Shown in pieces: positions 36,763-49,282 of a stretch of 64,000 nt of DNA. The notes under the pieces were generated by a model. It ran no database searches and was not told where the DNA came from. It was given only the letters and a program-made list of their open reading frames with translations. Position numbers and translations under genes: made by a program. The stretch lies in the NCBI GenBank assembly GCA_023079485.1, contig CM041083.1:151794552-151858551 (forward strand), read 5' to 3'. Position 1 is the stretch's first letter, and every line of letters starts with the position of its first letter. The DNA comes from Archilochus colubris. Taxonomy: Eukaryota > Chordata > Aves > Apodiformes > Trochilidae.

Positions 36763-37037
36763 CGTTGGAGAAGGTGAGGGAAAACTAATACAACCAATAT
36801 GGTTGATAAACAAGCTTCAACTTTATTGCGCAGTAACTTTTACTTATATAGTGTTTCTGTGACTACACCCCCGCCACCACACACCAACATAAAATATTAT
36901 TGGTCACCTGGTGTATTTACCTGTTGAACGGGCCAATCTGAGTTTGGACCCTCAAACATGGGCTTGGGCACGGCAAAGGGGTCACACCCCCTACCTTTTT
37001 GAGAGCATTCAGGAGCATTCTACAACATTCTACAACA
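36763..37037 (-). mobile_element. Solo LTR, 275 bp, minus strand, ERVK/alpha-like
   Basis: Read on the minus strand the element starts TGTTGTAGAATG and ends TTCTCCAACG. The inverted TGTTG...CAAC(A) pair is preserved except that the last base is G rather than A. A TATA box (TATATAAG; + strand 36843-36850) is followed about 20 bases later by a poly(A) signal AATAAA (+ strand TTTATT, 36822-36827), giving U3-R-U5 order. A perfect 6-bp duplication flanks it. No internal retroviral sequence is present. The small size, compact TATA/AATAAA layout and 6-bp duplication fit a class II (ERVK or alpharetrovirus-like) LTR. The exact family is not identified. Confidence 0.83.
36843..36850 (-). promoter_or_regulatory. 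TATA box of the minus-strand LTR
   Basis: On the minus strand TATATAAG precedes AATAAA by about 15-20 bases within the LTR. This places it as the core promoter of the original retroelement. Any present-day activity is unknown. Confidence 0.65.
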
Positions 37038-40000
37038 TAATTCAATGAAATATTTAAGTGTATGTTTAAATAACTGCTATGCATTATGTACTTAACTAAG
37101 AAGATAAGGGTTTTAAAATTTTTCTCAGGTTTTATACAGACATTCTTCAGATTTCATGTGAAAACCACATTTTTTAAAAAGAAATTTATTTATCAAATCT
37201 GTTCTTTTCATTTAGCACTGTTGAGAAGAAAGCTTGAAGGGTAAATACAAGCTCATATACTGTCAAATCACAGCTAAAAGCTGGATTCTTGATCTCAAAG
37301 ATGTCAACACAAACGCTGTATAATAAAGTAATAAAAAGGAGGGATGTACAAAGTAATGAAAATTAAGTATTGTACTACTTATTTACCACTTAACCCTACC
37401 TTAGGAATTAAAGACTTCTGAATTTTCCCACTATCCATAAAACTATAGTTAAACCTGTTGCACAGTGAACTTATGGCCACTTATGTTCCCTCTGCCTATT
37501 TTCATTGAAATAAAACAAGATCTCACCTTCACCCCATCCTTAAAACAAATACACTAAAATTCTGCTCTGCTTTGGCAGTTCCCCATCCGGTAACAGCAAT
37601 GTCAGCTTCTCCCTACATCAACATCTTCTGCTTTTCATAGTTTATCAGACTTTCACCACCAAATCCTCCCTACAATAACCTCAGTTTCCTCTAGAAGTAC
37701 TTTCTCTGGCTTCAGTTCTACTGGTTCCCTCCTTTCCTTTTGGATACATGAATAATTTAGTCACAACCATTGCAATGTCCCATCACTAGGAGACATCTAT
37801 TCCTTTCCTAAGCGTGGCTGAAAAGGTCCAGAAGTTATCAGGACCATTGGTAGACATGGTCACTGCACAGGCTCCAGTTTCTTAGAAGGCTGCCAAAATG
37901 TACATGATTGATTAGCAAGTCTATGTTACCAGAGGCATTAGATTTTATATTCAAGTTTCTCCAGGCAAAACTGTCCTGTTACAAAGCTACATTGGACTCA
38001 TGGTACAAAGGTATTAATTAAAAATGTTTTGATGCAGTGCTACTGAGAAACTCTTTATGATGCATTTAATTAGGATAATGATTGACATGGATCTGATGAA
38101 TCTATACTTTAATAAAAAAAGTTGGCAATGTATATTCAGTGTCCATACATGGGAATGCCTCCTGCAGACATATCAATTTTAAAGTAAAAAAAAAAGAAAA
38201 TTAACAGGTTGACTCCATCTTGAATCCCAAGTGGTACTCAGGCATGTTAGTAACACTGCCTGATATTCAGATTCAGCTTGCAATGTGGTTATGTGGATTT
38301 CTAAACCACATTTCTCTCTCATTTGAATAGGCAATTTCCTCATCTGAAAATAAATTACTCTTGGAGATATTTTGGTGAGAGAAAAGAGTTTTCAAGATTT
38401 TCTCATGCATAAAATATATCAAACCCATGTGAAATACCTCAAACAGAATACTCAGCTTGTAGCAGAGGCATCCAATTTTACCTTTTATTCCCTGTAATAG
38501 TTACAAGTAGTTTTTCCCTTCTTTTCTGTATATGAATGGCATATTTCATTTCACACATCCATTGCTTTCTGCCCAGCACTGTAATTCAGCTAAAGGAAAA
38601 AGCTTAGTATTTGCAAATGTCAGCTGCCCAAAAGATATTTTGAAGTCTGTGAATGTTAACCTTTCTAACATTTGCTTAAAGCTGTCTGAAATTAATTCTC
38701 CTCCCTGGCTTCCTGTATCCAAATAAGGAGAAAGAACTATTCTAAGATGCCTATTTAGGCAGAAACTGATACAAAGTGTATGAAAACAGTCCTCCTAATA
38801 CATGTAAATAACTCCCATTCACATTACCAGAACTGCAGAGAAAGAGATTTTCTCCCAACACTGTTATTTAGTAAATTAAATTCATGCACTCCTCTTGGTT
38901 GGTTCGTTTTACTTATTCTCATAAGAAGTGGTTGTTTGGGTCTTTTCTTCTTTTTTTTAATGGTGTTCTGTGCACACCTTTATCAGTACACTGTGCATAA
39001 GATTAAATTAATAGAGATATATAAATAGCTTTAAATAACCCTAGGGGTCAGGATATTTGTTTTAACCATAGATTATCAGTTCATCAAGATTACTGGCAAA
39101 GACATAAATCCTGGAGGAAGCTTTTAGATTATTGCCACTTTCAATAGGGCTTTACTGTTTAACCACAAAACACAGAACAACAAAATAAATTGAACCACAG
39201 AATAAAATGTCTCAATTTGCTGGATCACCTTTACTATGAATCAGAAACAGTGTACTATATCTTTGATTTCATCCTCCCCATATGAAGTAAAATGAAACTG
39301 CAGATTTTATTTTAAAAATCCACCATGTAATCATTTCAAAGAAATACAACAAAACTACAACTGTTTGTAAAGAAAAAATAAAGATCTTAAAATGATTCAT
39401 GCTTGAAATAAGTAACTTTTAATGATTGATACAGGTTGTTCTCTCTACTAGAAGAGTATTTTAAATCTCTGCTCCCAAAAAATAAACAGAATTTTATTGA
39501 CAAAAAATACGTTCCATTTGGATAAACTATATTAGTCTACAGATGCAAATCTGTTGGGGTTTTTTTTTAGATTTTTTTCTTCCTTCTGTGGTCTTCTGAA
39601 AAGGAAAAGTTATACTTCTCTGACTGATAAATAATCATAGCTTCCTGTAGAAAAACTCCTGTGGGCAACTTAAATGGAAAAATGACCAAAAACCAGGGCT
39701 AATAGTAGAAGATGGGAGGCCACATCCAAGAGTTAGATAAATCTCTACATTTTTCCTTCTGAAATATTTAGCCTTCTTTCTTTTCAACATCACATATGAG
39801 TTCCCTGTGTAGTTCCACATCATCCGTCCCATTTCCACACATCATTATCTTCCTAAAACATGCTAGAGTTTGATATCTAGCCTCCTACCTTCAGTGTCCT
39901 ACTACACATCCGTCTCTTCAAGCCATGACAAACACATCCCAAGCCTTCTCCAAGACTGAGCAGAGTTTTCTTTGTGCACAGCTGAGTACTACCATCCTTG

Positions 40001-40951
40001 TCAGGAAGTCCCTCTGTTCTTCACAGGAGATTTGTCACAAAGGACATCTGTACCTACATGCAGGATCTCCTCCTGTGCTACTGTTCTGAAAATAGTAGTC
40101 ATTACAAGGCTTTAAATCAGGAGTGGCAACAAAGTCCTTTATAGGAGCAAATATACTCTTTGGCATTAACATCCACTTTCCAAGAACCCCTGCCTGTTGC
40201 AGAAATGATCCCCTCTATTAAGATCTATCAGACTTACTTAACAGGTAAGGACACCTTTGTGATGTGACAAAATTCATGGGCATGGTGGTAGTCAAAGCCT
40301 AAAAATGTTGTATTTCATGTCATACTTACCTGGTTTGCACCAATCACATCCAGAGGATGGGGCGATTCTCCTCGGGGCTAAGTAGGCAGCGCATGTGCAC
40401 AGACATAACATGCCAGATTCCAGATATCTCTTTTCCTTGGGCTCTCAGGTCTTCCAACAGAGACATGTCAGCTTCTGTCCCGTTCAAAAAACATCTATCT
40501 CTATGTTATCAAAGTTCCAGCGTTCACTGTGAGAGGTACTGCTGGCTTTGGCCATATGCTCCTGTCTGTATACCTTTAGTTTTCATCCAAGACTTAACTC
40601 CTGTGAAGCTGAAGATGAGTACATAGCTTCAGGCAACTGAGAAAATGGTGAACAACTCTTAGGGACATTTATCATGCTTGCATGATCTCAAAATACCTAC
40701 TTCAGCTTCATAAAGCCTGGGGCAACTACTGCCAGATCCCTGGTGTTTGAGATCCTATGCCAGCTTTTCCAGAGCCCGTAAATTGGAGTGAGTGGCATCA
40801 GGGAGGTGTCCGATGCCTGGGGCTGGGATTGCCTCAAACACTCCATCCATCCTGCTCTTGGCAGGCAGGTGGGATGGATCTTGCCCTGTTGCTCCACTAG
40901 GGACTCTGCCACCACTGATAGAAGCTGGGCCATGCTGACAGAAACTTTTCC

Positions 40952-40978
40952 TTTTTTTTTTTTTTTTTTTTTTTTTTT
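40952..40978. repeat. 27-T homopolymer
   Basis: An uninterrupted run of 27 T residues. It could be the poly(A) end of a minus-strand retrocopy lying to its right, but no recognisable transcript sequence is found there, so I record it only as a homopolymer. Confidence 0.95.
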
Positions 40979-41300
40979 GTGGTGGGGGTGTGAGGGTTTA
41001 GTCAACTGGATTTACTCTTTCTGAATCCCTGTGACCATCATCTCCAGAGCCAGGAAAATAGAAAGGCACACAGGCGGGGTTGTAGTGCAGCTCTTACATA
41101 CATTCAGCTTCATTTTCTCTGAGATTTGAAGCAAGAAAGGTACAAAATATATCTGAGTTAACAGTTTGCTCCTACAAAAGAAAGAAGATTGAGAAAGTTC
41201 TAAACACCCTCATCCCATCCTGCTTCCAGCTATGTGCTCCATTATAGATTATAGATGATTTTTGCATCTCACTATGTCTCTACACAGATAGATATAATAT

Positions 41301-41353
41301 ATATTATATTATATTATATTAGATTAGATTAGATTAGATTAGATTAGATTAGA
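41301..41353. repeat. pentanucleotide array ATATT(4)-AGATT(6)
   Basis: Four ATATT units (41301-41320) pass directly into six AGATT units (41321-41350) plus a partial unit. The two motifs differ by one base, so the second array probably arose by one substitution followed by slippage expansion. Confidence 0.95.
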
Positions 41354-44300
41354 TATATAAGTAAATATATAAATATAAATACAAATATAATATAATTGTC
41401 AATTCAGTAAAATGCAAGAGGAAAGGAGCAAATAAATATATACAAAACTTGTTGCTGTTTATTTTTCAGATTTTGTCAAAACAAGTTTGGAAAAAAATTG
41501 GACTTACATTTAATACTCTGTTAAATTACAGTAGTTAATACTCAGCATTATTAGGTACAAATTACTAACTTGTACACCAAAATAATCCATTAACAAACTA
41601 ACGTCAGTAAAATTGAAATGTAAAGTGTCAATGTGAACTTCTCCCCAAATGATAAACTGTTCTGTCCAATCAAAATGAGGAATTTTTTCTCCATAAAGCA
41701 CACAATCATACCAAAATGAGGCAACTGACTGGACACTTGGAGACAGAAAATAAAACAAAAATGATATTATAAAGGTTGTGTTTCAATTTCAGGCATTTTC
41801 ACATAAGCTTGGCTAAAACTACGGGTGATTTTTGTGACGTTCTTCAGTTCTAGCTGTAGAAGATAATCATAAAATATTACATAATATAAACAAAAGATTA
41901 TTTCTGTTTCATGGAGTCTCATTTCAGAGAATTCAGTATGTTAGTATTTTACTTTGCAACCAATTCCAATTCCTAACTTCTGATAATGATGTCAAGTGGA
42001 GAAAAACAGAATAAATGGCAGAGGTTCCCAGCTGTTGCCTAAACTTGAAAGCACAGTACTAAACATTCTGTGTATTTTACATCATAAAAAAACCTTTTCA
42101 ATGAATTATGCACTTGCATAGTCAGAAACACTAGAAACTAGCAATTTCCACTAAGCTTTTATTAAATTCCATACCGACAACGAAAGAAAAAAACCAAAAC
42201 AATAGTTTAAAAAGAAATAAAAAGTCTCTGTGTTCATCCATATATTTGTGCATACATTGTTTTCTTATATTTGAACATGTGGGGATAAAGAGTAAAACAA
42301 AACAATCAAAGCTCTCTTAAATCAAGATTCCTCAGTTAAAACTTCTCACTGGACTGTGCAGAGCTGCAAGGCAGGCTCCATGATGTTAATGCCACCGAAT
42401 TGTGCTGTTGGGTTACAGGTTTGTTCCACTAACACTTCCAGTATAACATGAAGCTGTGTGATTTGTATTATTTAGTTAACTGTAAGGAAGACAAGCATCA
42501 GAAGACCTTATTTGTAAATATCTTTTCTGAAATGAGAGAAACTTTCAATGGGTCATAAGAAATGCAGTCCACTTTTACTCATTGGAAGTAGATTTTTAAT
42601 CACTTAGTGTGCTATTCTCCTTAGAGTTTTATGGAAGAAAATTTTAACTTCTAATATTGTATTGGGAGTGGAAAGGGTATTCTGAGAGATTCTTCTAATT
42701 CAGGCATCTGTTGCTTGGTTGTGGACTGTAGGCATCAGGACTCAGTGATGCACATGACACCTTCCCAACCTATATTTTCATATAGAAACAATACCCACTC
42801 TTGTATAGTCAAAGACTGAGCAAATACCATGTAAATAATAGTACTGAACTTTATATTAACGTCATAAAAATGTAATTTTTGTAAATTTGGTTATCAACAG
42901 GGAATAGAATAAAGTTCATATATAATAGACTTGTAATGCTTTAAATTAGTACCTACAGGACAGATTTACTTGCCAATGAAGAAGTAATACATCTGTTCTG
43001 ACTTTCATTCTTTGTGTAACACTTATGGGATGGAGAAATTGTAGAAATTTCTCAAAAGAAATTAATTCAGACATCACACAATACATTATTTCCATCAACT
43101 TCTCACTTTTTAATTTAACTTTTATAACCACAGTCTTACTGTAGAAATTTATGAAAACATTGAACCACATCTTTTGCATCATAGCTTCTGGAACACTGAA
43201 AGTGAGATCAGAAGAAAGTGATGCTGAATTATTTAAGCTGAAATTTATTTCAATCTACGTTTTTACAGAAAAATTACTTCTACTAGAAATATATTAATAA
43301 TGAAAAAAATAGTACACAGCAATTTAGAAGTTATCACAGTGTCACTGGAGAATCACAGTTCTTCTGATAAAATATTTGGAGGTATTTGTAAGACCTAAGC
43401 TATAACTGGAAAACACTATAATTTGATTGTGACATGTGAAAGTAGGTAACAGAATTTCACTGGTACATTTACTTACAAAATTCTTCGTTAAACTCTGCCA
43501 ATTTAACAAGCTGATTCTCCTTATTTCATTGACTTTGAAATAAAGTTATGTAATTGGGATTTACAGGTGTGGTATACATGTAACAATAGAAAAGTTAAAT
43601 TTCAGAATGGTGTATATGACTAATTTGATTACTAGCTAATAATGACGATTATTAAATTTCAAGAAATTTTTATTTTTGTACTGCCTAATTTCTGACAAAG
43701 ATTACAAATCTCTTTACAACCAGTAGAAAGAAAGTAAAACCTAGGGAAGTACCTAGCAATTGAGGAAATGACTGATCAGGGTGAAAATTAGTTACTTATA
43801 ACATAATTTGAACAGATCTCCTATAACCCACAGCCTTCAAACCTGTTCTGCAGTATCAGCCTACACATATGAAAAATGTAAAATCACTTAATCATGAAGA
43901 AGCTGAAAGCTGGATGATATTGTAGATCAATGATTGATTTGCCAGGGGCCATAGAGGAATGTCACAGTTGAGCTTCTGAATTCCTGTTTGTGTCTCTCTG
44001 TTAATTATCTTCTGACTTCACTATAGCTCTGTGCTTTACTCTTGCAGGCTTCCCAGTGGCTCAAAGTTCAGGTTAGGTTGTGACACTTGGGAACTCATAA
44101 TCACCATGGGCTCCACTTCTGTGTTTAGAGGGCAAATAGTCAGGGGCCACTGTGTACAAGGCAATGGAAGTAAAGTGAGACTATAAGATACATCACAGGT
44201 CAAACAGGATTTACATTTCAGCTGTATGTCGAAGGATAAACTCACACTGTCTACTGCAGTATTCTTCTGTCTTGTGTCATGATTCGTCTCTATTTGGAAA

Positions 44301-46100
44301 ATGAAAGCAATCAAAAAAAACCACCACAGAAATCTCAGTTAGCTCCTTAGGTCACAAAATGTTTTTGCCTCTCTTTAAATGATAGTTAACAGCTAATAAA
44401 TCATAAAAGACATTTCCCTTAAAAACAATTTCTGCAGTTAGCTGAAGCAACCCCTTAGCTGAAGAGAGCTGGGACTCAGATGCCACAGTTTTAATTAATA
44501 AATTAGGAAATGTCATGTAAAGTATATTAAAAAGATATCAGACAATTAAAATTAATTGCATTTTTTCAGAGGCAAAGAGAGATTTTTCCAAGCTAGTAGA
44601 CCAAAGTTTTTATCAAAGACAGTGTTAGACAACATGAAAAATATTGTGTTCCATTCCCTCAGAGGAGTATTTTGGAGAATTGAGGCTGGAAAAGTAGGAA
44701 TAAATAAGAATATAAAAGTAATAAAATGATTACAAGAAGAGATCCCCAAGTAGCCCTAGGAAATTTCTGAGTATGGCTCTCCAGAAGAAATAGTACTTAA
44801 TGATACTTAGTTCAGTGTATATTGAAGAAATAACTAGAATCTTCACAAACATTGTGTCCCTTTTGACTAGAGGGAAAAAATAATGTACTGATATATTAAA
44901 CACAAGGCCAGATGATAACTTGTTTTGGGAAATTATAGAATACTAGTACTTTTTATGTCCTTTTTTCTTTGTTACATACACATACTTATACTTCTTGAGG
45001 CAGCAGCTTTATAGAGTGTGTATTTTATTTTTGTTTTAATATAACAGTGTTCCAGTTTTGATAGCTGACATCTACCTTTGGAAAAAAAATAAGATTAAAA
45101 TCTGACTGACTTTGTTTCATCTCTTTTTGCCTTTGGTATGTATTTCTATGGGTGCTAAGTGTTTGGTAGAAGTTTCTGCATTATACTTGTAGCTGAGTTT
45201 GTGACCAAAAGAAGCTGGAAATATCATCAAACTTATAACAAAAACAGTTAGTTCTTAAGAATACTTATTATATACTGTGGGATGCTTTAGAATAAGCCTG
45301 GATTGGGTTACAGAGATGTCTGTGCTTTTAAAAATTTAATGTTTACTCATAGAGAAAAGGAAAAAAATAATCTTCCTTCAAGCAAATTTTTTTTAAATTA
45401 CAGTTAACATGTGCAGATGGGGTTTTATTATTATTTAATTTTATTATAAATAGTTTAAAATGCCCTTTTTTAAATTTATTTTTTTTTACAAGTATGTCTT
45501 TTTAACAATGTGTACTATATTCATGTATTTTTAAAAATAACAAATAGAAAAACAACCTTTTTTCTAAAATTTAGTATTAAACTAGCTGCATGTGTCTCCT
45601 TTAGAGTCTGGAAATGCTTCAAATTTTGAAAGAAAAACACTAGGAGTACTAACATGGTTTGAAAAATTTACTGAAAATTTGAATCCATGAATTCGATAAA
45701 TGTAGGACAGATATAAGATACTTCAGTATCACATGTTTGGGTGTAAAACTATTAAACTAAGAAATGGCAAGGTGTTTAATTATTAAATGTTTAGCAGTCA
45801 CATATTTGTTCATGAAGTTTTCATGAATTAGTTAAACCAAAACTACTGATTATCAGGACCTTCAGAAGATGTTGAAGATGGTGAATGAACAGAAGAACTA
45901 AAAAACTAATGAAAGTGCTGAAAATTCAAAGTAAAATTCATTAAAAAACCTGCTGCTAAGTCATGCTGAGATCTATATTAGCTATTATCAGATTGAAAAG
46001 TGGTTGTAGAGTAATTATGGATAGATTGATTCTGGAAATTAAGACAAGAAACAGAAAGGTGTGATTATTAGAAAATTAATATGAAAAAAATATCACTGAG

Positions 46101-46186
46101 GAATCACAGAATATTGGAATGAGGTTGGAAGGGATCTCTTGAGGTGATCTGGTCGGCTCCCCTGCTCAAGCAGGATCACTCAGAGT
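46101..46186 (-). mobile_element. short CR1 3' end, minus strand
   Basis: The reverse-complemented tail GAATCACAGAAT is followed by GAGGTTGGAAGGGATCTCTT, a decayed ATCTGGTC block and CCCCTGCTCAAGCAGGATCAC. This is CR1 3' UTR in minus orientation, about 85 bp. Confidence 0.85.
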
Positions 46187-46994
46187 ACTAACTTCATTCT
46201 TCAAATAAAGAATACTATCTACTGTGTGAAGTTATCCATGAAAAACAGTTTCTAAATAACTTACAGAATAATGTTTCTAAAAGTGTGCATTAGGAGTGCA
46301 AAGATTTTCCATTTTTATATTATACACAAAGTAGGGAAGGTAGAAAAACTTTCATTATGCTGTGGCTCTTGCTGTTGAGATCTTACCATGCACTCTGTTA
46401 TGTCACAAGCAAATACAAGATGAAATATTCTTTGAAAAGTTGTACCCATTCCAATGCCAAAAAAGCCTGGCTTACATGGCTTTCCGAAAGCTGAATAGTG
46501 TTATTTACTGCAGTTATTTCAAATCCTATGCAATCTCACTCCTCTTCAAATAAGAGCCAAGATACTTCAGGGAATTCTCCACTCATAACAACTTGGGCGA
46601 AGCAATAAGAAATTCTGCCAGTTTTGGTCATGCTACAAGTGTTGCAGAAGTCTTGGCCCAGACACAATCTTTCACTCAAAGACAGGATGAAACAAAACAT
46701 TGCACAGTTCCCCAAAGAAATGGGAAAAAATTAGGAAGAGTAGTAAATTTATTTAATTAATAAAATTTACATAATTCCGTAAACTCAGAAAAGTTTATAT
46801 ACAGCTTTTATATAGCTTTATGGTAATTGTGTGTGATTTACATAAATATGGTTGGGTTTTGGGTTGGTTTTTTTTTTGCTTACTAATAACCTTTAGTTAA
46901 GTAAAATTAACAACTTGACCTTTAAGTGAGAAATTTATCTTATTGAATGTCAAATGCTAAGAAGTGTTTTGGGTTCTTGCAGAAGCTTGTAGAA
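46187..46994. other. unique AT-rich DNA
   Basis: No gene or repeat family is recognised. A G/T-rich patch (GGTTGGGTTTTGGGTTGG, then a T run) is at 46850-46878. Confidence 0.5.
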
Positions 46995-47095
46995 GCAGAG
47001 AATCATTCAGGCAGGGACCACTGGTAACATGCACCCCTGCTAAAAGTAGGGTCATCTAGAGGAGGTTGCTCAGTACCTTCCTCAGGTATGCTTTT
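46995..47095 (-). mobile_element. short CR1 3' end, minus strand
   Basis: AGAGAATCATTCAGGCAGGG, then ACCCCTGCTAAAAGTAGGGTC, ATCTAGAGGAGGTTGCTCAG and TACCTTC follow the minus-strand CR1 3' UTR in order, with substitutions. It is the same type as the piece at 46101. Confidence 0.75.
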
Positions 47096-47249
47096 CAATT
47101 TAGCTTGTTTAAAATTTCATTAACCTGCTGTCAGACAAATTCTTATTAATCGTAATTTTAGTTCTTTAAGGACACTCAGGAAAACCAGCAAATCAGTCTG
47201 CAGTGTAGAACTTCCATTTGCCATTTAGCTGGACAGAAGGAATGATCTT

Positions 47250-47400
47250 CAAGATTCATCCCTGGAAACATTCAAGACCGGGCTCAACGGGGCTCTGAGT
47301 AACCTGATCTAGTCGAAGATGTCCCTGCTCACTTCAGGAGGGTTGGACTAGATGACCTTTAAAGGTTCTTTCCAACCCAAATTACTCTGTGATTTTGTGA
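47250..47400 (+). mobile_element. CR1 LINE, 3' end, plus strand
   Basis: CATCCCTGGAAACATTCAAG, GGCTCAACGGGGCTCTGAG, GGGTTGGACTAGATGACCTTT, CTTTCCAACCCAAATTACTC and TGTGATTTTGTGA match the last 150 bases of CR1. It faces the minus-strand piece at 46995-47095, so the two 5' truncated ends point at each other. Confidence 0.92.
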
Positions 47401-48941
47401 TGTACAGGAAATGCATATGCCATAGGCATAGGCAGTATTCATTACAGTGTATATAGTCCCACAAGCTAAAAAGTTTTTCTGTTTAGATATCTGTACTACT
47501 CCTCCTCAAATATAATCAAAGGGAATTCTGTCCTTTCACATTCTATTTGATGAAATATGACTTTATTTTAGTGCTCGTAACTTTTGCAAATTTTAATCCT
47601 TCAAACTAAAAATTCACAGACTGGACTAGATATTGTAAATGTAAATCACTAACAATGTCCAAGTTCAATCTCAGACTGTCACAATAAGTCTTACAATTCA
47701 TCAGGTATTTTAAAGCTTAAATCATTAATATTTAACTGCCTTCTAATTTTCAATTAACTGTATTTGTACCACATCAGAATGAATAATGTAGTATTTTGTT
47801 CTGCATTTCCCTACTAATAAATTTTGCAGCTTCCTCATTGATACATAAAATGCTGTATTTTGCACAGCATCATGCCTTCTTCTTGCCTTTCTTTATACCT
47901 CTTCTCTTTTCACAGCAGAGAAAATCCTCATTCTCCCATAGTATAAAAGACAGCTTGGTGAATAAGGACAGGAAGAAGGAAGTTAGGAAGTTGGTAAGGG
48001 AAGAACAGCAAGTAAAAAGAAAAAAGAACCATATTGAGACCTTGCTGCTGTTTCTGTTTAAACAAAGAAACAAAAAATTTATATGTGTATATAAAATTTT
48101 GCAAAAATTTTTCTTCAGATACTTTGCATATTTTTTTGCCAAGAAACTGCATGGTTCCTAAAAGATGAGTTTCACTCGACAGGATCCTTGTTCTTTTCTG
48201 TGAGGCAAAGTAAAAAAGAGATGTTCAAAGATAACCTAAAGACCGTGTTCAAATTTCTAAAATCTGATGTAGAGTAAAATGATGCCCTGAGTGAAAAAAG
48301 GAGTATCTCAACTCAATACTTAGGTTCCTCTACTTGCCAGACCACTCATTACTGTGAAATCATTTAGCAAAACTTAAAAAGTGTGCAGAGGGCAGCCTAC
48401 TTTCTGTTGCTGTCACTTATCCAGTTTACTGCATGAGAAGCTCTGTGTAGATTTAGAGAATCCAGTGATGTTAATCTGAGGGGATTTCTAAGGGGATGGA
48501 AAATGAACCTGTTTCTCTTTTTTTTTTTTTTCAAAAATAACTATGCAACAAAGCAACTTTGTCAAGAACTGAGAAGGCAAAAGAAGCCAGACTAAAGACT
48601 GCCACCTTAATTGTGAATAACTCAGCCTGCTGAAGTGCCGTAATGACAACTGATGTCTGCAAACATGGGATTTAACATGCCAATTTGGTTGGATGCAGAT
48701 GTGGATAAAAATCAATACAGGTATTTTTGCCAGGCTTGGAGGTAAAGTTAAATGTAATTTATCCTCACAAACATATGTAGCAGGCAAGTTAGTTGAAATC
48801 ATGTCCTCCTATCTCTTGTGTAAGTAGTGAGCTGTGCTGTAGATATAATCTGATACTGATTCTGTGACTATGCAGACATCCATCTACATAATGGATCAAT
48901 CCTGCTGTACTTCCCACAGCATATCTATTATATATTACAGG
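47401..48941. other. unique AT-rich DNA, no gene recognised
   Basis: Open frames of 121 codons (+, 47796-48161) and 104 codons (-, 48488-48802) are lysine- or phenylalanine-rich translations of A/T-rich DNA. They overlap frames on the other strand and have no domain. No repeat family is recognised. Confidence 0.5.
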
Positions 48942-49282
48942 GTATAGTGTAGTGGAACAAAGCAATCAGACGCCTCTGATTACCGAGAAGTGGGTGTGAG
49001 CTGGTATCAAATCCACCTGTGCCCAATCAGGGCAGGCCCCCTATTGAGCATGTGCAAGACCAGGGGGCCAATAAAAGGTGAGGCTCACATCCACCAACTA
49101 GCTCACTTCCGAGCTAGTCAAGAGAGTGTGCTGGTAGCTCACTGAGTGGCAGACCAATCTTGCTAGTTCCACTTTGTGGGCAATAGCACAGCTCACGAGT
49201 CTATATCACGACACCAAGAAGGACTTGAGGCAACGATCCCTGAAGAAAGATTCGTCTTGCTACACGTCTTGCTACAGTATAG
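48942..49282. repeat. 6-bp target-site duplication GTATAG
   Basis: GTATAG occurs at 48942-48947 and 49277-49282, abutting the TGTAG and CTACA ends of the LTR exactly. Confidence 0.9.
48948..49276 (+). mobile_element. Solo LTR, 329 bp, ERVK/alpha-like
   Basis: Starts TGTAGTGGAAC and ends GTCTTGCTACA, so TGTAG...CTACA is the terminal inverted pair. A perfect 6-bp duplication flanks it. A CCAATAAAAGGTGAGGCTC block carries the poly(A) signal (AATAAA at 49070-49075), and the roughly 200 bases after it form R-U5. There is no internal region, so it is a solo LTR in plus orientation. The last 18 bases contain a small direct repeat (GTCTTGCTACA following TCTTGCTACAC). Its first half aligns by eye with the left half of the foldback element at 10847: the shared blocks include GTGGGTGTGAG, TCCACCTGTGCC, GGCCCCCTATTG and CTAGCTCACTT. 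The similarity ends after the poly(A)-signal region. Confidence 0.9.

Larger units (their letters stand above)
36757..37043. repeat. 6-bp target-site duplication TAATTC
   Basis: TAATTC is found at 36757-36762 and 37038-37043, immediately outside the LTR boundaries (GAATTA when read on the minus strand). Confidence 0.82.
37044..46100. other. unique AT-rich DNA with microsatellites, no gene recognised
   Basis: Contains a GC-richer patch at 40350-41100, a 27-T tract (40952-40978) and an ATATT/AGATT pentanucleotide array (41301-41353). Open frames reach 102 codons (40697-41005, minus), but this one includes a translated homopolymer and has no domain. No transposon or RNA gene is recognised. Confidence 0.45.

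Noticed and set aside
40697..41024. Overlapping frames around the 27-T tract as a retrogene with a poly(A) tail
   Set aside because: The poly-lysine or poly-phenylalanine stretch is just the homopolymer, and sequence on either side matches no transcript I recognise.
47796..48161. 121-codon frame with a lysine-rich middle
   Set aside because: Two minus-strand frames overlap it, it has no domain, and the sequence is A/T-rich throughout.
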